Below are positions 47,135 through 58,260 of a stretch of 64,000 nucleotides of DNA, piece by piece (within the stretch, counting starts at the first letter, position 1; every line of letters begins with the position of its first letter). Source of the DNA: Seriola aureovittata (Eukaryota; Chordata; Actinopteri; Carangiformes; Carangidae); NCBI RefSeq assembly GCF_021018895.1, contig NC_079386.1, forward strand, positions 8,971,835-9,035,834, written 5' to 3'. The notes beneath the pieces were generated by a model. It had not been told where the DNA came from. It made no database searches and worked only from the letters and a program-made list of their open reading frames with translations. Position numbers and translations under genes: made by a program.

Positions 47135-50100
47135 CTTTACATCGCGATCGCTGTGTACTGTAAGGCATTTGATTTCTCTTTAATTTTTCAAGGTAGGGGC
47201 ACAGACTTAGCAGGCATTTCCATCTTGACTTGATAAATCTCACAATCTTCTTTTCCTTGCCACACTGAAGTAATTTATTTTCTATCTCTCCAAGCTATAT
47301 TTTCCAGTTAATATTTCATTTTTTTTCATACAACCTGACAAAGGATGCCACAAGGGATGATAAGAATTCTGAAACCTTTGCACTCTCACTCTAGATACAG
47401 GATTTACCTTGAGAATTTTTCAAAGAAAAAAGACTTCTAAACTAACCGAGACACTTATAACATTTGTGTGTTTTTTTTTTTAGCTTAACTACAAGCTACA
47501 CATTGTCTTCTTTCAATAGTTAGCTGTGAAACATTTGTAATTCCTCTTTCATAGGAGTTTTCATGCACATTTGATTCATAGATGACTGCAACTAACGACA
47601 GGGTTACAACCTGCATTGAATATCTGGTGAGAACAACAAAACAAAAACACATATGCTACAAATGTGTTTCCCCTCTGGTAAAGATCACACAGACTGGCTG
47701 ACTAGAGTCTCTATTTATAGTGTCTCGAAAACAGCAAATCCTGATTGTGTCACTCAGACCTATTTTCATACCCAGCAGCTAAACATTCATCATTCATATG
47801 CTGGAAATGTGCTCTGTTTTGACTCAGGATTATGAGGGGCAAAATCAAAGTATTAATGTTATTGCATGAAAACTATGATCTCAGTGATTTACAAAGTGGG
47901 CCTGTATTCTTTGCAGGAGAACCAAATTACATGTTCCTTGAGTGATGGGTAGCAGTATCCTTCTGGCTATTCAACTCGCCCTTAATTTGAATTTGATAAG
48001 ATTTCTTTTTGAGACATTGTTAGGCTAATGTAAATTTGGAGGGAGGACGAGAGTCTACCGCTGGCTTAACTTTGATGAGGTGTTAATATCTAATATCAAA
48101 AGCAGATAAAACCCTTATTAGCCCCACTGGTCTTGCTAGAGTGGGAACTTATTACACAGAGGAGATGAGACGAAAGCAGATGAAGTAATAAGACTGCCCG
48201 GGGCTTTGTTACATGTCCTTAAGCTTTCTGACGGGGTCAACTTAATTTTGTGACTTAAATGCTGAGGGTTTACGAATGCAGACAAGCTGACATTGTTTGA
48301 GAGATCTAATTCAGACTCTCATATTTCATAGACTGCAACATCTGGGGGATTACAGTGTCTCGAGCCAGAGGCAGTTTGATAATCGGTTGTCATTTTAGGA
48401 GTTGCATGCCTTTCCCAGCTTTGGCGGTTTTCTAAAGGTCTTTGGTTCAATCAAATGTTTGTGAGATTAGTTGGCTGCACTCCTTTCAAGAACTGTTTTC
48501 ATGTGGGTTGGGTTTTAATGTTTGCCTTTGGACTTTCATGGTAAAACATGCTCCAAAACTGATCATTTTGGACTCTTAAAGTTATTTTTGAAAAAAAAAA
48601 ATGTGGCCATGCTTTGCTGCCATTTAATGGTCGATAAGGAATAATGTACATTAAATAAACACAAACTAATTGTGAAATGTAACAGTAATATAAACACACA
48701 TGGTTTAGATCTCAGATGATGATGTGTATTAAAGTGGTAAAAAAACATTTTTTTAAAACGTACTTAATATGGGGAGTACCAAGTAAATTTGTTTTGATGA
48801 TGTCTTTTTTGCTTTTGTAGTCCCTTATAATAAATAATTGTGGTTGTAGTTTAACCTCTTTAAATATAAATGCGGGTTTACTGCTGACGTGTAAGGCATT
48901 GCAAACTACTTTCTTAGACCTCTCCAGAAAGCACAAAGTAAGCACACTGTTTGTAGGCCACCAATCAATGCTTTGGACCAAGAGGAATGAGCTTTTGACT
49001 CAGTGACTGAGGGACGGCATCAATACAAAACGTTCACCCTAAACAAGTCGGAAAACACCTTGGGTTCCAGCACTATGTCCCATTGATTTCTATTCAGCTC
49101 AACGCAGATTCTGCAGCATTTAGACATTTAATTCCCTTTCAAGCAAAGTCATTACACAGCCGAGCATTTAATTAAGCAATCACAGTGGTGCAATCTGAAT
49201 GATTCAGTGTCTAAATGAGGGCCAAGTTGGCAGTGTCTAAATGTGGGCCGAGTTGGCGCTATGGTGGCTTAACAGTTTGTGATGAAGCTGCTTATAAAAT
49301 TTTAAGTTTTAAGGAAAAATGAAATTATGAAAAATGGCATCCTTATCGTATGAATCGTACATCTCCTCAACAACATGTTAGAATCTCAGCAAAACAAAAA
49401 GTCAACACACTCAAGAAATCCACACAATTACACCCTTAATTAAGTGTGCTGAAGGCCTTTTTGAGATGGAAGGAGCCAGGTATTCATGGCTGACCTATTT
49501 CCTCCGCAAACGAAAGATAATTTTAGGGGCATGGGCACAGATGGGTCTGAGGATGTACTTTGGAGGCGTTCTCACCTCTCCACACCTCTGTGAACAGGGT
49601 GACAGTTTATCATGTCTGGATGTGGCCTCTGTGTGCTTGGTTTGCCTTTCCCCAAATGAGCTCAACCACAGTGACATTGAATTTCATAAAATGTTCATTG
49701 TCAGTCGGTCCGCACTGATGTCATATGAACTCTGCATAACTGCAAATGCAGTACTTTTATGTGTTTTAATTTTTGCAAATTTGAACAATCAAGTCCTTTC
49801 TTTCTCCTTTCTTAAAGTAGTTGATTGCCTCGCCGTGCTGTATTAGAACTTTTTATCTGAAAACAATTACCCAAATAGGAAAGCAATATTTTTGCAGTTT
49901 GTGATTCATTCACTAGACAGTGCCACCAAAAAATGGCAGAACTCCTGCAGCCGATAGAAAACAGACAATTAAATTGATGTCCCGTCGAAGCAGTGTGGAC
50001 AAACAATGTGAATGAGTTAATGGTCTCAAATTACAAATTGCTTATAAATTTAAGTCTCTGGTAAATGAAGGATTAATTTCATGGCAGGTTTGCTATTGAC

Positions 50101-50384
50101 ACTGCAAAAAACCTTTTTTCAGTACAAATGCTGGGTGGTACTCGTTGTTGTCACCACCTCCGCTGTTTTTGTGTGATTCTGCATCTCTCGCCATCTTCTC
50201 TCAGCAGTGGGCAGGTGGCAGGAGCACCTGCAACTGCACCTGTGTTAGTTTGTGTCACAGTATGTTGGTCTCTTGAAGCCATTTGTTCCCAGTCATGTTA
50301 GAGTGCTCACTACAACTGCTACAAACATAAATTATTTGATTTTGAAACTGGGATTTTGCTGTGAATCATAATGGCAATTTGGAG
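47133..50384. other. Non-coding unique sequence
   Basis: No gene is recognised. A 26-bp unit is tandemly duplicated at 49205-49256. The longest open frame of the window (49466-49846, 126 codons) has no family resemblance, no splice structure and no signal, so it is rejected as a gene. Confidence 0.68.
49205..49256. repeat. Two-copy 26-bp tandem duplication
   Basis: The units CAGTGTCTAAATG...GTTGG at 49205-49230 and 49231-49256 differ at two positions. They lie in otherwise repeat-free sequence. Confidence 0.9.
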
Positions 50385-50470
50385 ATTTTAAAGAACATTT
50401 TGGGAGATACACTCATTTGCTGCCTTGCAGAGAGTTAGATGAGAGGAGAGTGAGGCTCACTCTTTCCCGC
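50385..50470. repeat. Fragment of a common fish repeat
   Basis: ACATTTTGGGAGATACACTC (50395-50414), followed by TTGCAGAGAGTTAGATGAGA (50426-50445), matches from memory the start of a widespread fish repeat (TTTGGGAAATACGC...GAGAGTTAGATGAGA). Only this end is present. Confidence 0.55.
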
Positions 50471-52460
50471 CTGTTGAAACAGTTTCAATTCGTGCAGATG
50501 CATCTTCATGTCAATTCGTGCTGCCCTCTGCAAATTTGCATTTAATTGCATTTTCACATCGACTTTGTATGTAAACATGCCACCACTAAAATGTGTTTTG
50601 CGATCTGTCTAAACACACAATTACACTTAAGTTTTTGTATAAATTAAACAAATGAGACTGTGTAATGTGTTAATGAGTTTACAGGTGCTCACATTGCTTC
50701 ATATTTACTTTACAGATGTGAGAGTGGTGTCAATCTTCAATCTTTCGTGGTAAGAAAATGAATACGCGTAGTTCTGAAAACGTCAAACTATTCCTGAAAT
50801 TGAAAAATCTCGATTTTTCCTATTTAGTGTTACCAGAGTTGTTTTATGGCTCCGATTTCTCCACTTATTTAAAAACCAAAAGCTTGTCATAATGTAATTC
50901 ACTTTTCTTTTGATTCCAAATAGAAGTCTTGCTTGATAATGGCACCTAGTGCTTTTACATTTTTAAAAACTATATTTTCGCAGACGTGAACTTTGACATT
51001 CTAAACTCCAACTACAGATCTTAATCAAAGTCAAAACTTAATCCAGGCCTGATAAGATGCTCTATTTAACAGGCTCGTTTTAGCGGGGGGCTCGATCAGG
51101 TGAAATGAAGAGGAACTGATTGCTGGTGGTGATTGTGCTGATTACATTTTAAATTTAAAACTTTCCTCCTTGTACATGGTCCTGACAATGACATAGCAGG
51201 CTTAGTAAATGCCAAGGTCCCTGCAATCTCACACTGTTAGGGAAATACCACACTTCTATTTTTACTTTAGTTCAATTGAAGTTGAAGAACTGTGACCGTG
51301 CGGGGCAACACACATGGAAAACCAAACAAAAAATCTCCTCACAATGATTCTTTTTGTGTTGTTAGCACTAAAAGTAGATGTATTCATAGCTATTTTCCTA
51401 CTTGACCAACTCCTTACCCCTGTCATTGGTAAAATGTATAAACTAACACTGAATTATTCCCACCAGATCCCAAAGCTGAAATTGCTGCATTATTTTGTCA
51501 GGGAAAAGCAATTTTCATATTATCCTGTTTATGTATTGCAACAGCAGCATTAATCATCAACATGTTTTCAAAGTTAAATAAAACAATCATGTTCTGTAGG
51601 AGGAAGAGTTCAGCATTCCTGACCTTCTCTTATTCTGACTGTGGGCAGTATTTACAATGACTGAGATCCATGTTGCAATTTTCCCCCTAGTCAAAACATT
51701 ATGGATGCTTGTGCTACAGCTGTCATATAAATGACATTTGAAAATATACGATGAAAGGTATTTGCATGAAATACGGCACAGGATAAAGTATTAGCATATT
51801 GGGAGGGGGTATTTGCAATTGTGTCCATGCCTTCTTTTGGAAATGACAGACATACAAAAAATAAGGAAATATTAATGTGTTACGTGCAGAATCTTACACA
51901 TACACAGTACTTAATGCAGGTCTAGTAGGCATTCAGTCCAATCACCGTTTATAAGCATGAATAACCTTGTGCTAATAAAAGATCACAAGAGGACTGAGAC
52001 TAATCTATGATATCAAACTAATGTGAAACCTCTTTCAGTCACAAAAATGTAAGACTCCCAAATCATTTTACAAAATCACATCAAGTTTTCTGAACTTTTG
52101 TATCCCAGTGGGTTTAATATCATGGCAGAGATATCAATTTCAATGCGGAAAATCGCTCTTGATCTTTTTTACATCATTTTGCATCTTTTCCAATTCGTTC
52201 TCCAAAGATCTGTGTGTTGGTGTGACACCACAGATTAAAGGAGCTGACAGCAAACTCGCTCGCCGTCTTTCTGACAATGTGCTGCCGTTGTGAAAATTTA
52301 AATGCGAGCCGGAATATTTTAATGCCATCTCCTATGAACTTGTATTTTTGCTTAAAGCACGGGTCATGAGAAACGATATCACATGATGGATCTTGCTTAT
52401 GTCCCTTGACCAGATTCTCACAGATCATTCTAGCCATATTATTAGAGAAGAACAGCACAG
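50471..52460. other. Non-coding unique sequence
   Basis: No gene is recognised. Positions 50716-50749 form a formal 34-bp plus-strand segment between CTTTACAG and GTG|GTAAGA, likely by chance. About 52130-52330 is richer in CpG than its flanks and could be a regulatory element. Confidence 0.62.
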
Positions 52461-52463
52461 TTC

Positions 52464-52485
52464 AAAAAAAAAAAAAAAAAAAAAA
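52464..52485 (+). repeat. Poly-A run of 22
   Basis: An uninterrupted A22. No polyadenylation signal or retroposed body is obvious just upstream, so it is called only as a homopolymer. Confidence 0.95.
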
Positions 52486-53960
52486 CATCCAATACTGTGG
52501 CATTTAATACAGTAGGTTGGATTTGTGCAGCCCTGCAGCAGATTGTCTGTGTCACGTGGTTGATATTGAGTGTAAATGGTCATAAAGTCATCTTATGAGC
52601 ATGCACTGGCTTGGATCCAAACTCTCGCTAGCTGGCTTTATCAGTGTATTGCTACTACTGTTCAAAACTGTTCCTCTCCAACTCTCTCTGCATAACTGTG
52701 GAGAGGAGGGAGACAAGTACAGTAGTTGGAGATCAGTGTCAGAGCAGAGACATTTCACTGTGTGAGCTTAATCACAACTAGTCTCCCAGTGTTTTGCAAA
52801 GTCATGAGAGACTGCTAGTTCACATATCTTCATTTGTTGTCAAGTTTAGACGAGAAAAGCTTTTACGTGTTCTGTTGTTGTACATGACCTTTTGAGGTGA
52901 TGGCAACAGCTCATAATGCTACATTGACATAAGGAAAGATGATCCAATTCACCTCAACTTGAACTGCACTGGTTACAGAGTCGGAGTCAACCTCTGCAAA
53001 AGAAGTCTAGCTAACACGGAGATGCAAGATTATTAAAGCAAAGTTATAGGCCACAAGGTTAATATGATATATGTGTTTGTGAATACCTTCGTACCGTGCA
53101 TGTTTGTATCCTAAAGTGCACGTCTGGGTACTGTGTTAAATAACAGCACACGCATAGTGGTACTTATAGTGGTGCTTAGTTTTAGTGGTGCAAAGTGTGT
53201 GGTGTTCCAAATTTAGCTTGAAAACATAAAGAGTTGTAAAATATGCAAATATACTCCCTGCATATATCAACAAAACAACAGCAGAAAATCAGCCATTAGT
53301 TTTAACAAGGGCAATATAACAAAACATTTAATTTGTTATATAGGCAACTGCACTTATTAGTTTTCTAGTCGGACGCTGTACGTGCCTCAGTGAACATGTC
53401 AAGGGCTGTTAATTTGTTGCAGTTATGACTTGTGTTTTGTTTTACACTGACTGTAATACATTGGAAAGATGTAAGGGCCTATTCACTGTATGTGACAAAC
53501 AGAGTACAAGTCCTACAGTAAATATCAGTCAGTTCATAATGAAAATGCGGCATGATTGATGCGTATTAGGAACTCAAGCCAGGAGCTGCAGCCTTGCAAC
53601 TGGAACCATATTGTACATTTGATATATTTTACAAGTTTTTCCAATGTTGGGATGTATCGTTCATAGTTCTATAATAGTCAATCAGTGATTATATATTGCA
53701 TATTGGGTTGCATGTGATAATAAGCAGAAGTTGATTTTCACAATTTCTCAAAACAGTTTGCTGAATATCTGACTGTAAAACAGTGTAGTGATGTCATCAC
53801 GGCATTTGAATATTTAAGATATCCTTCTGAAATAACTCTTCTTAACTTACCTGTCCTCAGCACTTCCACCAATATTCAAAATTGAGTTATAATGTCTATT
53901 ATAAAACCATATAGCTCTAAAAATAAACCACAGAGGGAAGATTAAAAAAAAGAGGCCTAC
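52486..53960. other. Non-coding sequence downstream (minus sense) of the candidate exon
   Basis: No gene is recognised. A strong minus-strand donor-like ACAG|GTAAGTTA lies at 53849/53850, about 110 bp past the 48-bp candidate exon. A segment ending there has only one open frame and does not read on from that exon's frame. Confidence 0.6.
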
Positions 53961-54008
53961 CTTGAGGTCGAAGGTGTGAAAGTCAAGGAACATTCTCTCT
54001 CCTGAGAC
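53961..54008 (-). CDS. Candidate 48-bp coding exon, CUB-like peptide
   Basis: On the minus strand, CTAATCATGACTGAC (a plausible branch point) and CCCCCCACTCTGTCACAG form a convincing acceptor at 54009. After 48 bp the segment ends AAG|GTAGGC, a good donor. The length is exactly 16 codons. In phase 0 it is open and reads VSGERMFLDFHTFDLK; one other frame is open and one is stopped. The phase-0 peptide fits the strand pattern G-x-R-x-x-L-x-F-x-x-F-D-L of CUB domains, extracellular beta-sandwich modules found for example in CSMD, BMP1/tolloid and neuropilin proteins. That resemblance is inference from 16 residues, and I cannot name the gene. No neighbouring exon with the expected following Tyr-Asp region was found. 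If real, the surrounding tens of kilobases are introns of a large minus-strand gene. Confidence 0.4.
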
Positions 54009-57000
54009 CTGTGACAGAGTGGGGGGGATGAGACGTCAGTCATGATTAGGCCACAGTGCAATTACAGAGCAGCTTCTCTGACAGTGATTGATCAATGAGG
54101 AACTCCCTTAATGAAGACAAGGACTCAGGGGCTCCCAGGTGCAAATTGGCAAAAGTAAGTAGTGGGAATAGTGTCCCAGATTGCTAAGGCACTAAGAGGA
54201 TCATCCCGTCTGCAGGAGCACTTTGGTGGCAGAAATACAGCATGCAGGTGCGTGTCTGATTTCATACAGTTTGAACAGAAGTTAACTAAAGCAATGTCAA
54301 GACATTTAAAAGTTAGAGGTTGGTTTTGTCCACTATGGCCACTTTCCTATATTTCCTTTGATATCCCACCACACCTAAAGATTCAAATCGTGTATCTTGT
54401 ATCCCTGTCCTTCAAGTATCCTGTGGATTTTTTGTTCATTAGTAGTGTTATCGAGTAATGTAAAGATTGTTGTTTTGTTTTTTAATCTTTTTTCTTCTTT
54501 AAATATTAAAAAGAAATGCAGAATGGCTGGGTTGGTATCATCCTGTAGGCTGTTTACTGGGTTGAAATTAAAATGTTTACCGACAATACTATGCCTGAGT
54601 GCACTTTACGTACGCAAAGTTGTTTAATGCTGGTTTAATTTTGAGTTTCTTAATGAACCAATGACTTTTACACAGTGTAGGCACAGCATAATACCCCATT
54701 GAGTGACATGGCAGTAAGTACAGATAAGGGCACAAGTCTTACTTGGACACAAAGCTGTGGCTCCTTTTTTAGCATGGAAAGGTTAATCATCCACTGCTCA
54801 ATTTTCACTGCAGAAGCTATACAACTATACAAGAGTATACAAGAAAAGCACAACTATAGATAACTGTCATATATATTTAGTTATGTCTTTTTGCAGGGTA
54901 AGCAATCTGTAAGTTTACAAAAATGGGTTTCAATTTCTTTTTGTGGTTGACTTTTGATGCGTCTGATAAGGACTGGTCTGATAGGCATTTATTACGCCTA
55001 TAAGTCCAAGCTGATCCTCTGTGGCACTTTTAACTCTGTTACACAAAACAGGCTGAACTCAAGGGCCACTTAAGCACGACTACCTCAGTTGGACTGTCAA
55101 GAACAGCCTCATTGTTAAAACACCAGAGAACGAGGAAATCAGGCCCTTGAGGCAAAAGCTTCATATGCCACTGAGTTGAAATTCAGTTTTTGATTTAGCC
55201 CTGTAATAAACTCCCAGGAAAATCTGGACTGCCTTATGGTCTGACCTACCATAAGGAGGGACACATTTGCTTTATGTTCTATTCATGCATTGTGCGCGGG
55301 TGAGGAGGGTGCTTGCCAAAAACAGCCGGGCCCTTTGAGGGAGGCATCTGACTGGTGCTTTACTTTTTTTCTTCTCCAAAATTTGCAATACATGCATGTG
55401 CACACACACACACACACACACACGTGCGCTCGCCAAAGCTTGCAGGGCACATGCAAACATGCACAAATTGATTAATACACACAGACATTCACAGGTTCCA
55501 TGAAAAAAAAAAAAAAGCATATATTTCGATGGCAAAGACATGGAAGAGAAATCTTTACAGACGTTGGTTACTTGACTCAGGCAGTGGGGAACTGAATGGT
55601 GTCTTGACTGAGAATCTGGCACGATGTTTCACTGGAGTTACTAATTAATACGCAGCATGCACTGTGCCACACGCTGCTTATTAATAAGTGCAGGTGCAGT
55701 TCACATAATCTTTTAGTCAATCACAGTGTTTATAGGCTAGACTATACGAGGGCTGACAGTTCATCAAATCAGTCATCTTTACATTGTAATAATCACTATC
55801 TAAATGACCACTCAACTATGAAGGCTCACGCAGATTCTGCAAACAATCCCGCAAAAGAAGAAATTGCTCTTTGTGTATTTAGGTGATTGATTTAGAAGTG
55901 GATTGCCAGTGGATGCAAGTACTGAATACAAAGGAGGCAGACTGTTAGAAAGTGATTCCTTTCATCCTTCTAGAGGCACAGACTATTGTACCTGAGTGAT
56001 GCAAAACTCACAGTGCAGCTGTAAATTCATACTGTACCCAGCTAAGATGAGTTCAGACATGATGGTCTCCATCTGCTATCTGTGTACTTCCCTTGAACAT
56101 CAAGATTACAGAGCTCAAGTAATGAAAGTGGGAAAGTCAAACCCCCCTCGAGTGCACTGTGCCATGCACTGGTATTTTCCTATCCCCAGCTGCAAAACAT
56201 GCATGAGGCATTTTTTGTTGTTGATTTTAAAAAACAATTGTAACTGATCGTTTTCTCTCTTTTAAAAGAAATCTGCTCCTCTTTCTTTCAATGTCTGCCT
56301 CTTTTAGTGACTGATCATTCAGATCAGATTCTCTTTCTGAACACCATAATTAGTTTGAATAGCTTTCCATTAATTTTGCCTCACAATACTTATCCTGTGA
56401 GCACAGCAGCTGTATCCTCATTTTACCTCTTTTGCCAGAAAAATCCAAGTCCAGTCACCCAATGGTGGCGAGGATAGAACACTTATGTAAGTGTCTTTGA
56501 ATTGGTTAGGTTAGAATGCAATCTATTGTATAAGCAGTCTCTGTTTGGACAAAATTGCAAGTGATCAGTACTTAGGTAGTGTTTTATGCAGTACGGCCAG
56601 TGAAACTGGCTGAGTGATGCTGCCAGATTTAGATGTCGTGTATCAAGAGATTTGTGTGGACCTGGGAACATTTTGTGCCATAGAAAAGTATAGCCAGAGG
56701 CACAAACAATGCACAGAGAGACTGAAAGTGCATATTTTTATTGTGTGAATCTAAACACATGATTTCTCAAGGAATTGCTGTACACCACACTGATAAACAT
56801 TTCAAATTACATACTTAAGAGATCATAATCCACTTTCTTGCAAAAGATGGGAGATAATTGTGTACAGTTAGTTGTTTTGTACCCTGAGGTGGCATGCATC
56901 AGATGCAGGAGTTCTCCTTAAACACCAAATGTACTCAGTGTACTGAGAGAAACAGCTGAAGACTGTAATTGCTTGAGGTGGTGTGAGATAATTAAATGGC

Positions 57001-57877
57001 TAAACTCGAAGACATTTGTGTACATCAAGGTACTGAACATCTAAAGGACTACATCATCTGTTGTGGATAGTTTGCCTCTGTAAAATTTCTTTAATATATA
57101 TAAATGACCATTCATACACACTTCACCTTTTCTGCTTTGCTATTTCATAAAAGTTGTATAGAACAAGCAAACTTGTTGGATCCATTCAAAAATCTGCCAG
57201 AAAGATTTGATTTCCAGCTAACTTCTGAATGCGTATTCATACAAGTTCAAGGTACAATGCTATCAGAGAGTTTTAGGACATGACTGGAGATGCAATTACA
57301 TTTTTAATACAGCAGGATAATCTCAAGTCTTGTGCTTTGACAGTGACACATTAGCTAAATCATATTTTATTGATCCCCTCCTTTATGAACTAAAATTTCA
57401 CTTAGTAATTTGCATTTGTGGTCGACAAGATGGAATTAAGACCAGAGAGAGCTGTCAGTTTTGATTTCATTTATTACCAGTCTAATAATGTGGCCTATTT
57501 AGCCTTTACAGCTGAAAATGACCTTTTTTCTTTCTTCTTTAACTTTACCCTCTGTGTTTGTCTTTCTATCTATCTCTCTATAACTCTAAGTGACTGAGTA
57601 TGGGGTGAATTAAATGATTTGATGTTAACAGTGGAATGGGTCCTTGGGAGCTTGAACAGCTGAAAAGAGCAACCATTTGGCTGGCGGACCTGCTTGCCTC
57701 AGCACTTAGAGGCACACGTTTAAATGTTCGGCTTTCACCCGGAATGGCCCACAAGAGGGACGTCTGAGGGGGGAGTTGGGGGGTGGGGTAGGGGACCTGA
57801 TGCTGAGGTTCCAGGGAATTGCATGGTCATTCATCACATTAATGAGTCATGTCACTTTATTTACAAAAAAGGGAGAC
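54009..57877. other. Non-coding unique sequence
   Basis: No gene is recognised. A (CA)12 microsatellite lies at 55400-55423 and an A run at 55503-55516. The AT-rich stretch at 55640-55830 has ATTAATA/TTAATAAG motifs but no firm assignment. Confidence 0.66.
55400..55423. repeat. (CA)12 microsatellite
   Basis: A pure CA run. Overlapping His/Thr or Val/Cys frames are artefacts. Confidence 0.95.
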
Positions 57878-57899
57878 TTTTTTTTTTTTTTTTTTTTTT
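57878..57899. repeat. Poly-T run of 22
   Basis: An uninterrupted T run, which could be the tail of a minus-strand retroposition. No body or target duplication was found. Confidence 0.93.
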
Positions 57900-58117
57900 A
57901 ACCATTGGATGGCTCCCACTATCATGATGTGGCATTCTGTTAATGTTGGCTGAAGTTAATCGAAAAAGGCAATGTAATCTACAGTAGCCAAGGTAGCCAG
58001 CTAAATCAGGCTGATTGCAGCTGAATATCACCGCGCTCAGTTGTATTCTGACAACAAAGGCCCAAAATTTGCAGGATTTTTGGGATGCAGACTTAGGGCA
58101 ATTTGGGCTTGGAATCA

Positions 58118-58260
58118 CCTCCAGGTATTAGCACTTGGGCAAGCTTTGGGCCAAAGGCGGCCCATTCATCACACCTGCAGCATTAGTCTGTGCAACCAGC
58201 TGTGCCAGATTTAGCTCAGGTCTAGGCCAGACAATTTTGGCTAACTTGTGGAAAGTAAAA
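58118..58260. repeat. Fragment resembling a GGCCAGA-type teleost repeat
   Basis: TTAGCACTTGGGCAAGCTTT (58128-58147), TGTGCCAGATTTAGCTCAGG (58200-58219) and GGCCAGACAATTTTGGCTAA (58224-58243) match the order of a fish repeat with internal GTGGGCCAGATTTGGC units recalled from memory. Divergence is moderate. Confidence 0.45.

Noticed and set aside
49466..49846. Longest open frame in the window (126 codons)
   Set aside because: No domain, signal peptide or splice structure, and base use like its non-coding flanks. A frame of this length is expected by chance in 64 kb.
52464..52485. Poly-A tail of a processed retrogene
   Set aside because: There is no polyadenylation signal or open coding body upstream and no target-site duplication around it.
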